A DNA stretch of 64,000 bases, taken from positions 1 to 64,000 of the IMG/VR virus record IMGVR_UViG_3300043411_001114; one strand, given 5' to 3'. A program made the position numbers and the translations under genes. Positions 1 to 7,062 of this stretch are shown here, in pieces; the stretch's first letter is position 1; every line of letters begins with the position of its first letter. The stretch comes from a virus. Below the pieces are notes generated by a model. The model was given only the letters and a program-made list of their open reading frames with translations, was not told the origin of the DNA and did not search any database.

Positions 1-12
1 AATCCCGAGAAA

Positions 13-1968
13 ATGACGTACCAAAAGGGTTTCACTCCCCAAGAGCTTCATCAATACATTTCCGAGAGGCTAGGACCGGGATATTCGGTCAGCCGCGCCA
101 ATATCGGGAGCGCTCCAGCAGTTCATGTCGTCAAAAATCCTAAATCCGTCACGGCCCGCCGCCGAGTCAGGAGCGCCGCCTTGAGAAAAGTCGCCCACAA
201 CCGGGCCATGAAACTGGCCTGGGGTGAAGTAGAAGCCCCGACGATGGTCGACACCTTGCGCGAGGAGGGGTCGGCCCCCGAGGACGACAACAACGACTTC
301 GAGCGTTATGTCGATCCGCCCGAGGAACTTGCCGACCCCGACCTGTCGGCCGCCTCCCGCATCGACCGTCAGCAGGAGATGCAGGGCACCGGCGATCCGG
401 CCGCGCAGGGGGTTCCCGGTGCCGCCGAGGGTGGTGCCCCACCGCAGCAGCCGCAGCAGCAGTTCATCACCCTCCAGGTGCCCGTTCCGGCCGCCCAGGA
501 TGCCGGTGTCCCGATGGCCGCCACCCCGGCCGCAGCAGCCCCTCAGGCCCCTCCGATGGCCCCACCGCAGCAGCCCCAGCAGGTGATGGCGTCCACCCTC
601 GACTACTTCGAGAGGTACTACGGGCGGCGCATCGCCAACTGGATGGACGCCATTGAAGCCCGCCGGGAGTTGACTCCGGAGGAAAAAGCCGATTACCGGC
701 GTCAAACAGCAAGCCTCTCGACCCTGGAAAATGGTCGAGAACTTTCAACAACCAATAGGAACCCCACGAAAGGAACCGCCAACATGGCACGCACCAATAT
801 CGCCAGCCGCACCAAGGTGGCGACCGCCGGGCGGCGTCAGCACTTCGCTGAGGGTCCGCTCGTCGACGGCGGCGATCGCAGCCGCAACAACCAGGGCGAG
901 CAGGAGGAGGCCTTCATCTCCCAGACCCCGCCCGAGGTTAGCGGGGAGTTCCCCGGCGACGACGCCCATAACATCTCCAACACCGAGCACAACCTGGTGG
1001 CCCGGGTGCAGCGGGGGCGCGACCAACTGCTGCGCGACGCCAACCAGCTTGCCAGCATCCGGCAGCGCCGGGCCTTCGATGAGGCCGGTGGCCCGGTGGC
1101 CACCACCGTCGACCCCAAGGTGCAGACCGGCCCCGAGGGTGAGGCCCTCACCGGTGACGACTTCACCTCGGCCAACCCGAACGAGGGTGTCTCGCCGACC
1201 AACCCGAAGGACGCCTCGCTGCGCGCCTTCCGGGCCTTCGACGGCTGGCTGGCCCAAAAGACCGGCAAGTCGAGCCGCCGCCACAACGAGGCGACCATCA
1301 AGAAGGCCGCCGCCCAGTTCTCGCGCGAGGCCGGTATTAGCCCGCAGGCGCTCTTCCCGGCACTGGGAATCGTCCTCCGGGAGGCTCGAAAGAGCGAGAA
1401 GCAAGCCAACTCCAAGGGAGCCTCGATGCGTAAGCGTTCCAATGAGTCGCTGGAAGTCGCAGCGCCCGACGCCCGTATCGACGTCGTGTCGCCGGTGAAG
1501 AACGTCAGCGACGACAAGGCGCAGGCGAGCCAGTTCAGTGTCCACGACTTCGGGAACAACGCCGGTGACGGTGTCGCTAAGCCCGACCTGTCGACCGACC
1601 AGAACTGGGCACCCGGTGAGGCCAGCAAGACCAGCGCCCGTGTCAAGACCGCCGGTGGCCTCCTGGCCATGCGGTGCGCCGAAGGCATGATCGAGGCCGG
1701 GCTGGAGCCGAACAGCCGCGATCGGAAGTATCAGCTCGCGGCAGAGTTCGAAAACATGAATCGCAACCTGATCCAGGATCGGGTCGCGCTTCTCGAAAGG
1801 TTTGCCGCCGTGCGTCAGGCAGACCTCCAGAGGGTCGCCAGCGGAAGTTCTCGCGGGGCCGCACGTTCGCCGATCCCGGCAGGACTCGGTGGTGGAACCC
1901 GCACCGCTGCGACCGGCCAGCGACTGGCAGCGCACGACCCCCGTAACGATAGCTCGCTGTTCATCTGA
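13..1968 (+). CDS. Putative head assembly / scaffold-like protein with nested start
   Basis: I do not recognise this 651-residue protein by sequence. It lies just upstream of the small head protein and the major capsid gene, the usual place for a protease, scaffold or portal-associated protein. Residues 1-95 are basic then acidic. Residues ~115-200 form a long Pro/Gln/Ala linker of low complexity. The rest is polar and mostly helical, with a Gly/Arg-rich end. No protease catalytic motif is visible. An in-frame ATG at 784 is preceded by AAAGGAA at a good distance, so a shorter 394-residue product may be made from the same frame, as in nested protease/scaffold pairs. The ATG at 13 overlaps a TGA at 14-16 that could end an upstream gene. 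Function is inferred from position only. Confidence 0.6.
   Translation: MTYQKGFTPQELHQYISERLGPGYSVSRANIGSAPAVHVVKNPKSVTARRRVRSAALRKVAHNRAMKLAWGEVEAPTMVDTLREEGSAPEDDNNDFERYVDPPEELADPDLSAASRIDRQQEMQGTGDPAAQGVPGAAEGGAPPQQPQQQFITLQVPVPAAQDAGVPMAATPAAAAPQAPPMAPPQQPQQVMASTLDYFERYYGRRIANWMDAIEARRELTPEEKADYRRQTASLSTLENGRELSTTNRNPTKGTANMARTNIASRTKVATAGRRQHFAEGPLVDGGDRSRNNQGEQEEAFISQTPPEVSGEFPGDDAHNISNTEHNLVARVQRGRDQLLRDANQLASIRQRRAFDEAGGPVATTVDPKVQTGPEGEALTGDDFTSANPNEGVSPTNPKDASLRAFRAFDGWLAQKTGKSSRRHNEATIKKAAAQFSREAGISPQALFPALGIVLREARKSEKQANSKGASMRKRSNESLEVAAPDARIDVVSPVKNVSDDKAQASQFSVHDFGNNAGDGVAKPDLSTDQNWAPGEASKTSARVKTAGGLLAMRCAEGMIEAGLEPNSRDRKYQLAAEFENMNRNLIQDRVALLERFAAVRQADLQRVASGSSRGAARSPIPAGLGGGTRTAATGQRLAAHDPRNDSSLFI
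769..786 (+). promoter_or_regulatory. Internal ribosome binding site and in-frame ATG
   Basis: AAAGGAA at 769-775 lies 8 bases before an ATG at 784, in frame with the surrounding 651-residue gene. The residues after this ATG start a clearly different, linker-free segment. This supports a second, nested translation product ending at 1968. Confidence 0.45.
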
Positions 1969-2005
1969 TTGAACGGCACCCCTACACCTTAGAAAGGAGG
2001 GAATG

Positions 2006-2536
2006 ATGTTCCGTCCGCCGCTGTCGAACCCGACTCAGAAGCGCACCCTGCGTCCCCTGTACGCCAACTACCAGGCGACACCTTGGGCAGGCTTTCTGGA
2101 CCCGGATCTCGACGTCGACTTCGACATCCTTCCCGGCACCGTCATGCAGCGTCTGTATGGCGAGGTCTTCGCTCCCTACACCGGAGAATCGGGCACCGTC
2201 CCCTTCGGTCTCTCGGCCCTCTTCGTCGCCCCCAAGCTGGGCGTCAACGAGGTTTCCTCGTCCGGCACCGGCCTGTTCACGGTCTGGGTCGGCGGCGATC
2301 AGGCGGTCTTCGAGGTCTTGGCTCCGGCCTTCGACATCGAGGCGACCTGGCCGACCACGACCGGCCCGAGCCGTGTCATGCTGACCGCCAACGACAAGGG
2401 TCGCCTGACCCCCGAAGGCGTGACCGCAGAAAATGCCATCGCGGAACTGATCGACATCCCGTCGACCGACAAGATCGTCGTCCGCCTCAACCGTCTCGAC
2501 CTCTCGTCGACGACCGACCTGGCAGGGGGTAGCTAG
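2006..2536 (+). CDS. Small head protein, possibly capsid decoration
   Basis: A protein of about 176 residues encoded directly before the major capsid gene. It is rich in beta-prone stretches (for example GLFTVWVGG) and has no membrane segment. Decoration or head-completion proteins usually occupy this place in tailed phages, so a capsid decoration role is likely but not shown by any motif I can name. Two ATG codons lie side by side at 2003 and 2006. AGGAGG at 1995-2000 fits the second better, so 2006 is chosen. The stop TAG is two bases from the capsid gene ATG, implying translation from one message. Confidence 0.6.
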   Translation: MFRPPLSNPTQKRTLRPLYANYQATPWAGFLDPDLDVDFDILPGTVMQRLYGEVFAPYTGESGTVPFGLSALFVAPKLGVNEVSSSGTGLFTVWVGGDQAVFEVLAPAFDIEATWPTTTGPSRVMLTANDKGRLTPEGVTAENAIAELIDIPSTDKIVVRLNRLDLSSTTDLAGGS

Positions 2537-2538
2537 CC

Positions 2539-3540
2539 ATGAGCCTCCCAGTGGCAGCCGGAAGCGGCCTCGGGCGTTTCGCCCGGGCGAGCGACGACTA
2601 TGTCTCCGACATCGTTTCCGCAAAGCAGCGGCTCGGCGGGCGCAAGCTCTCCGCCCGCGAGAAGCAGGCCAAACTCGCTCACATCCTGAGCGACAAGACC
2701 GGCGGTATTCAGCGTCTGGGCCAGTCGATGATCGGCCCGATCCAGTTGCAGCTTCGCTACCAGGGCATCCTGCGTAACGTGCTTCTGGAGGACACCCTGA
2801 CCCCGGGCGTGCCGATTTTCTACGACGTGCTCGATGACCTGGGGCGTGCCTACATGCTCCACGGCAACGAGGGCGAGATCAAGATCACCCCCTTCGAAGG
2901 CAAGCGTGTCGAGGTGCAGCTGTTCCGCATCGCCTCGTTCCCGCAGATCAAGAAGGAAGATCTGTACTACCTCCGTAGCAATATCGTGGAGTACACCCAG
3001 GACATGACCAAGCAGGCGATCATGCGGCAGGAAGACTCCCGCCTGATCACCCTGCTGGAGGCGGCGGCGGTCTCGTACCGCGCGGTCGATGCCTCCTCGG
3101 TTCCGGGTACCGGCGCTCTGCCGAACGAGATCACCGTCGCAGGTACCCACCTGCAGCCGGATGACCTCTACACGGCGGTCACCTGCACCGATCAGCGGCA
3201 GCTGGATTCCAGCCGCCTGCTCTGCAATCCGCAGGAGTACCGCGACTTCTACCGGTGGGACATCAACACCACCGGCTGGGCGTTCAAGGACTCGGTCGTC
3301 GCCGGTGAGCGGATCGTGCAGTTCGGTGAGTTCCAGATCGGCAAGTCGATCATCGTCCCGCGTGGCACGACCTACCTGACGCCCGATCCCGAGTTCCTCG
3401 GCGTCTTCCCGGTCATGTACTCGCTCGATGTGGAAGAGGACAATCGCGTCGCTCACTTCCACACCGGATGGGTTATGGACGAACTTGTTGGGATGGCGGT
3501 CTTGAACCCCCGCGGTATCGTTATACTTCGTAAGGCTTGA
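2539..3540 (+). CDS. Major capsid protein
   Basis: A 333-residue protein that would form the icosahedral shell. Its size, its place after a small head protein, the strong terminator right behind it and its heavily G/C-ending codons fit a highly expressed major capsid gene. The mixed alpha/beta pattern, with a long central helix-rich part (residues ~130-180) and a compact beta-rich C-terminus, is compatible with an HK97-type fold, but I cannot confirm the fold without a structural comparison. The last residues (GWVMDELVGMAVLNP) are partly repeated in inverted orientation downstream. No maturation-protease site can be assigned. The start ATG lies 2 bases after the stop of the previous gene. Confidence 0.75.
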   Translation: MSLPVAAGSGLGRFARASDDYVSDIVSAKQRLGGRKLSAREKQAKLAHILSDKTGGIQRLGQSMIGPIQLQLRYQGILRNVLLEDTLTPGVPIFYDVLDDLGRAYMLHGNEGEIKITPFEGKRVEVQLFRIASFPQIKKEDLYYLRSNIVEYTQDMTKQAIMRQEDSRLITLLEAAAVSYRAVDASSVPGTGALPNEITVAGTHLQPDDLYTAVTCTDQRQLDSSRLLCNPQEYRDFYRWDINTTGWAFKDSVVAGERIVQFGEFQIGKSIIVPRGTTYLTPDPEFLGVFPVMYSLDVEEDNRVAHFHTGWVMDELVGMAVLNPRGIVILRKA

Positions 3541-3577
3541 GTCTAAAAAAACGCAGGTCAGACGTAGTAAAGTAAAG

Positions 3578-3607
3578 CCCCGCATCTTTCGAGATGCGGG
3601 GTTTTGC
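3578..3607 (+). terminator. Intrinsic terminator after the capsid gene
   Basis: A perfect 10-bp stem (CCCCGCATCT / AGATGCGGGG) closed by a TTCG tetraloop and followed by TTTTGCT. This is a textbook rho-independent terminator and ends the head transcript. Confidence 0.93.
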
Positions 3608-3614
3608 TATTACC

Positions 3615-3656
3615 AGGATTAAGCATCGTCATTCCGACCAATTCATTCATAACCCA
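3615..3656 (-). pseudogene. Inverted, decayed fragment of the capsid gene 3' end
   Basis: Read on the minus strand these 42 bases encode WVMNELVGMTMLNP, against WVMDELVGMAVLNP in the capsid protein (capsid DNA at 3469-3510). I count 29 of 42 identical bases, with most differences at third codon positions. Similarity stops abruptly on both sides. It lies between the capsid terminator and the endonuclease promoter, so it is probably a remnant brought in with, or left by, the inserted endonuclease gene. Confidence 0.6.
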
Positions 3657-3688
3657 ACTCTTCAGTAATGCGACACAATGAAAAAGCG

Positions 3689-3697
3689 TGCTATAAT
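3689..3697 (+). promoter_or_regulatory. Extended -10 promoter for a leaderless endonuclease mRNA
   Basis: TGCTATAAT is a perfect extended -10 element; no convincing -35 is seen. Transcription would begin about at the ATG at 3705, giving a leaderless message, which actinobacteria translate well. This supports the start chosen for the next gene. Confidence 0.7.
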
Positions 3698-3704
3698 GGT
3701 TTTT

Positions 3705-4691
3705 ATGGCACCCGGAATAAAACACCCACGAAGAGGTGAGGCGCTGGAGTTGTGGCTCCAGGGGCACTCCTGCAGAAATATCGCGAAAATGCTTTCCGTC
3801 ACCGACAGGAGCGTTCGGGACTGGCGGGACGCGGATGGATGGCCAGAGCAAAAAATCACCCTTCCTAAGGGGTATGACTCAAGCGGTCGCAAGGAAAAAG
3901 TCGATGCCGAGTTTGCCGCCGTGCGTGAGGAACTTGCAGTCGTGTGGGAGAAATCCATTCAGCCAAGAAGGGTTGGAAGCACGGGAATAGTGATGCAGGG
4001 TTCCGCTCATCGAGTCGCCGAACATTTCGGCTGGTCTCCATCCAAGACAATCAAGTTCCTCAAAAGGGCGGGATTACTCACCCCCAGGCCGTCTAACAAG
4101 ACGCATGGAGGCAGGGCCGCCGAGCTGTTTGAATCGGGATGGTCTGTCCCCCGAATAGCGACCGAGGTCGAGGTTAGTGAAGACACGATAAGATCCTGGC
4201 TGAAAAAGCGAGGACTAGATCTGTCGAATCACCACGATCGCCGTTCACACGAGGAGAAAATCGCCTTCCGACAGGCAATCAGTGATGGCCGGGGCGGTTC
4301 GGTGGTGGGTAACGGAAGATTCAAATACAACGATGTCCGAATGGACTCCTCATGGGAAGTTCGTTTCGCCAAGAATCTCGACCGGCTCGGTGTCGAGTGG
4401 ACTGTATGGGATCGAGAGCGGGACGGCACCGTGGAGATTCCCGGCGAGGTCGTTGGCCGTTACTCCCCCGACTTCCTGGTCGGTGATCTTCCGGTGGAGA
4501 TTAAGGGTGTCTATGACGCCACGGCGGCTCTCAAGGTGTCCACCTGGCGTAAGGAGCGCGGCAGACTTGCGGTCGTGATGAGGAACGAGCTACTCGAACT
4601 GGAGTCAGCCAGAACCGCCGAGGAAGCCATCGCCATCCTCCAGGCCTTTTGTTACCTGGACCCTCCGGCCAGAAGGGATGGCTGGTCTTGA
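3705..4691 (+). CDS. PD-(D/E)xK homing-type endonuclease with helix-turn-helix repeats
   Basis: A free-standing nuclease of 328 residues. Residues ~10-45, ~100-125 and ~138-170 each look like a helix-turn-helix (for example SVTDRSVRDW and VSEDTIRSWLKKRGL), probably for site recognition. Residues ~213-270 carry a nuclease core with E218, P255-D256-F and E265-I-K267, the pattern of Vsr/PD-(D/E)xK enzymes. It sits alone between the capsid terminator and unrelated small genes and is visibly richer in A and T than the head genes, as expected for a mobile endonuclease gene. An ATG nine codons upstream exists, but the promoter places the transcript start at 3705. An alternative is a non-mobile DNA repair nuclease. 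Confidence 0.75.
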   Translation: MAPGIKHPRRGEALELWLQGHSCRNIAKMLSVTDRSVRDWRDADGWPEQKITLPKGYDSSGRKEKVDAEFAAVREELAVVWEKSIQPRRVGSTGIVMQGSAHRVAEHFGWSPSKTIKFLKRAGLLTPRPSNKTHGGRAAELFESGWSVPRIATEVEVSEDTIRSWLKKRGLDLSNHHDRRSHEEKIAFRQAISDGRGGSVVGNGRFKYNDVRMDSSWEVRFAKNLDRLGVEWTVWDRERDGTVEIPGEVVGRYSPDFLVGDLPVEIKGVYDATAALKVSTWRKERGRLAVVMRNELLELESARTAEEAIAILQAFCYLDPPARRDGWS

Positions 4692-5050
4692 TGAAAATTC
4701 CATTCAAAGAAGTTCTTGAAATGATCGAGTGGCTGCACGATGACATGGGGCTATCGTCGGTCGTGACGGGTACAGAATTAGCCGCCCTTCTGGCCGAGAC
4801 GTTGGTTTCGGTCAGGGACCCGTTCTGCACCACCTGCGACGTCAACACGATGGAGGTTGGCGAGTACTACATGGTCGACCACGCTTTATGGAATCGTTAC
4901 GGGGTAGGAAAGGGGATGATGTGCATCGGTTGTCTGGAGGACAGACTGGGACGCGAATTGGTTTCATCCGACTTCTCTGACGTTCCTATCAACACTATGG
5001 ACACCGACTTAAGATCAAAGCGCCTCAAGGCTAGGCTGGGTTTGCTATAA
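4691..5050 (+). CDS. Small zinc-binding phage protein
   Basis: A 119-residue protein whose ATG overlaps the stop of the endonuclease gene (TGATG), so the two are translationally coupled. Residues ~47-95 contain CTTC, then GEYYMV and CIGCLEDRLGR, forming a likely four-cysteine zinc site. Proteins with this CxxC...EYYMV...CxxCLExRLGR pattern are, as far as I recall, common in phages and have no known role. The AT content is similar to the endonuclease gene, so both may have come in together. The last codons overlap the next promoter. Confidence 0.7.
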   Translation: MKIPFKEVLEMIEWLHDDMGLSSVVTGTELAALLAETLVSVRDPFCTTCDVNTMEVGEYYMVDHALWNRYGVGKGMMCIGCLEDRLGRELVSSDFSDVPINTMDTDLRSKRLKARLGLL

Positions 5051-5051
5051 T
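5043..5051 (+). promoter_or_regulatory. Extended -10 promoter
   Basis: TGCTATAAT overlaps the stop codon of the upstream gene. It is followed by a CA-rich leader (GACACCACCACCC) and AAGGGAG before the ATG at 5088. The same arrangement recurs at 18268, 55364 and, in weaker form, 62111. Confidence 0.75.
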
Positions 5052-5087
5052 TAAAAGACACCACCACCCACCCCCAAGGGAGTCATC

Positions 5088-5264
5088 ATGGCCACCAACT
5101 TCGACTACGAACTCTCGCACTTCGGCAACATCTGGGAGATCAGGGCCATCAGCCTCCCCGTCACCCTCGACACCAGCGTGCCCACCGAGTCGCTCGTCGC
5201 CACCTTCTTCAGCGAGGACGAGGCCATGACCGCCTGGGAGCAAGTCACGGAAGCCGCTTTCTAG
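5088..5264 (+). CDS. Small acidic protein of unknown function
   Basis: A 58-residue protein (starting MATNFDYELSHFGNIWEIRA) with a promoter at 5043 and a clear Shine-Dalgarno sequence (AAGGGAG) 7 bases before its ATG. It is acidic and has no cysteine or membrane segment. Its own promoter and the leader shared with three other small genes suggest expression as a separate early unit. The function is not recognisable. Confidence 0.65.
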   Translation: MATNFDYELSHFGNIWEIRAISLPVTLDTSVPTESLVATFFSEDEAMTAWEQVTEAAF

Positions 5265-5290
5265 ACCGTCCCTCCCCTGTCAACACCCCG

Positions 5291-5326
5291 ACGGGCCTCC
5301 TCAATAGGTAGAACGAGGAGGCCCGT
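5291..5326 (+). promoter_or_regulatory. Hairpin sequestering a Shine-Dalgarno sequence
   Basis: A perfect 12-bp stem (ACGGGCCTCCTC / GAGGAGGCCCGT) with a 12-base loop (AATAGGTAGAAC). The 3' arm contains GAGGAGG, the ribosome site for the GTG at 5331. TTTCC follows the stem, so it could act as terminator, translational lock or both. Related hairpins precede 16336 and 18642. Confidence 0.7.
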
Positions 5327-5330
5327 TTCC

Positions 5331-6950
5331 GTGTCCAGAATCATCCGCGCCACAAGTAAGACTGCAGTTCGTTTGCGCCTACCCGAAACTCAGTCCAAGG
5401 GTTTGGATGCTCTGGGTATCACCCAACGCAAGCTCAATGGAAACTTCATGAGTTGGATGGACACCCTCTCGGATCAGGACAAAGCCGAGGGTGGTTTGTG
5501 GTACCCCACCGGGAACGACTGGGGCCATTACATGTCTCAGTTGCATGGCGCGCATCCCGACAAGGTGTTCGGGGTCATGTCCAAGATGTCTCCCCAGCGT
5601 GACTGGCACGGGAACCTTGACGACGTTCACATGATCGCCTCTAACTATCACCAGAACCCTGACGCAATCAGGAGACCCCCGGGCATTTCTGGAAACGACA
5701 ACCTCAAACAATCTTTACGTGTCTTCGGCGCAGAAGACGACCCTGACGCTATTCATGCTGCCTTCCTGGGAACCAAGAAGAACGGCAGAGGTCAGCTGAT
5801 CCCCCGGCTTTCTAAAGACCTCCCCAAGACCTACGACTTCTATCAGGCACTGCGGGACCCAGAGACCGGCGGGGCGGGCAATTACATGCTCCACCCTGCT
5901 GTTGTCGACTCCTGGATGAGTCGGTCGATGCTGTGGTCGAAGAATGCCTGGGATAAAGCCCAGGCTGGTGGTAGGCCACTGTCGTGGCCGGGTAAAGGCA
6001 CCGGTGAGGGGTTGGACAAGCATCTCCCTGTCAAGAAGCTGAATCCAGAAACGGGAGAGTATCAAGTCGTCGGAACCAGACCACCGAACGCTCGCGACGT
6101 TGCGGCCCGGGTGGTGGGCCTGAGTGGCGGCTATGACCGGATGCGTAACGCCATGCGTAACGGTGCGGCAGTTCATGACATGCCTTTCTCGCATGGTGCT
6201 CAGGCCGCCGTGTGGAAGGCCATCAGTGGTAACGCCAACCCTGATCCAACACCCCAATATGGCGATCTTTCTGAGATTCATCATGATCCGCGCGGACTGT
6301 GGAACGAGATGTGGGCACGCCGGGCCAGCGGACTGCACGTCCCTCAACAGCAGGGGATCACCGCCCACCGCACCGCTGCTCATGGGGTGACTCCGGGAGA
6401 CCCTCACGGCCCGGAGGATTCGCACGATGAAGGCTGGGGAACCCCCGAGGACGTCATGTCGATGATTCGTCATGTCCAGATGGGGCCACCCGGATACGAC
6501 CACTGGGAAGGCGGACCTCAAGGAATGTCATTCGATAGCGTTCCGCACCCCGGGCCTCCTGAGCGTGGATATGTCATGGCGGCCTCCCGCAGCAACGATC
6601 CCGACGCGCCCCAGGCCTTCCTGGGCCACCTGGCGGCGTTCGACGACTTCGACGAGATCATGGGCGGCCAGAGTTTCCCCCATCAGATGGACGGCGGTTC
6701 GGGCGGCGACCACCCCTGGAAGGGTGAGTACGCCGACGCGCTGAGGGCCGGGTGCAAGTATTGCGGTGCCGACCCGGACGAGATGTGCGATCCGCACTGT
6801 CCGACCAACCACAGCGAGGACCCCAAGGTCTGGGAGCGCGACTACAAGGCGCTCGGCGGGCCACCGGCCAAGGCGGTCGACGACACCATGTTCCGACTGA
6901 ACAACGTCCGCGACGTCCTGGGCTACGTCAACAAACTGCTGTCTGAGTAG
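5331..6950 (+). CDS. Large accessory protein with C-terminal zinc-binding segment
   Basis: A 539-residue protein starting at GTG after a hairpin that buries its ribosome site. Residues ~35-210 contain GLWYPTGNDWG, SKMSPQRDWHGN and HPAVVDSWMSRSM. I recall similar spacing (WY, SPxxxWxxN, vxDxWM) from a phage family of unknown function with a DNA-glycosylase-like layout; this link is weak. Residues ~340-460 are Gly/His/Pro-rich and disordered. Near the C-terminus CKYCGADPDEMCDPHC may bind zinc; a similar CDYCGEPGHE segment occurs in the gene at 31481. The start MSRIIRAT faintly recalls the leader peptide of five later proteins. The upstream hairpin and position among fibre genes suggest a virion or ejected protein. 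Confidence 0.6.
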   Translation: MSRIIRATSKTAVRLRLPETQSKGLDALGITQRKLNGNFMSWMDTLSDQDKAEGGLWYPTGNDWGHYMSQLHGAHPDKVFGVMSKMSPQRDWHGNLDDVHMIASNYHQNPDAIRRPPGISGNDNLKQSLRVFGAEDDPDAIHAAFLGTKKNGRGQLIPRLSKDLPKTYDFYQALRDPETGGAGNYMLHPAVVDSWMSRSMLWSKNAWDKAQAGGRPLSWPGKGTGEGLDKHLPVKKLNPETGEYQVVGTRPPNARDVAARVVGLSGGYDRMRNAMRNGAAVHDMPFSHGAQAAVWKAISGNANPDPTPQYGDLSEIHHDPRGLWNEMWARRASGLHVPQQQGITAHRTAAHGVTPGDPHGPEDSHDEGWGTPEDVMSMIRHVQMGPPGYDHWEGGPQGMSFDSVPHPGPPERGYVMAASRSNDPDAPQAFLGHLAAFDDFDEIMGGQSFPHQMDGGSGGDHPWKGEYADALRAGCKYCGADPDEMCDPHCPTNHSEDPKVWERDYKALGGPPAKAVDDTMFRLNNVRDVLGYVNKLLSE

Positions 6951-7062
6951 ACGAGGGACACCTGGGCATAAAAACCTCCACCCCTGTTTCCCGCTCCCTG
7001 ACGGTCATGAATAAGTAGCGGGGACTGCCGTCCCTGACGCTCCGTAGTCAGAGGGTGGTTGC
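6951..7062 (+). promoter_or_regulatory. Structured leader of the long tail fibre gene
   Basis: No gene fits in these 112 bases. CCCGCT and AGCGGG can pair around TCATGAATAAGT. CCACCC near 6976 can pair with GGGTGG just before the ATG at 7063, which would hide the GAGGG ribosome site. No clear promoter is seen. A regulatory leader is plausible. Confidence 0.4.

Noticed and set aside
745-1935. Long open frames on the minus strand under the first head gene, and similar ones under other genes
   Set aside because: They lack ribosome sites, give Arg/Gly/Ala-rich low-complexity proteins and mirror the G+C-rich codon pattern of the true genes.
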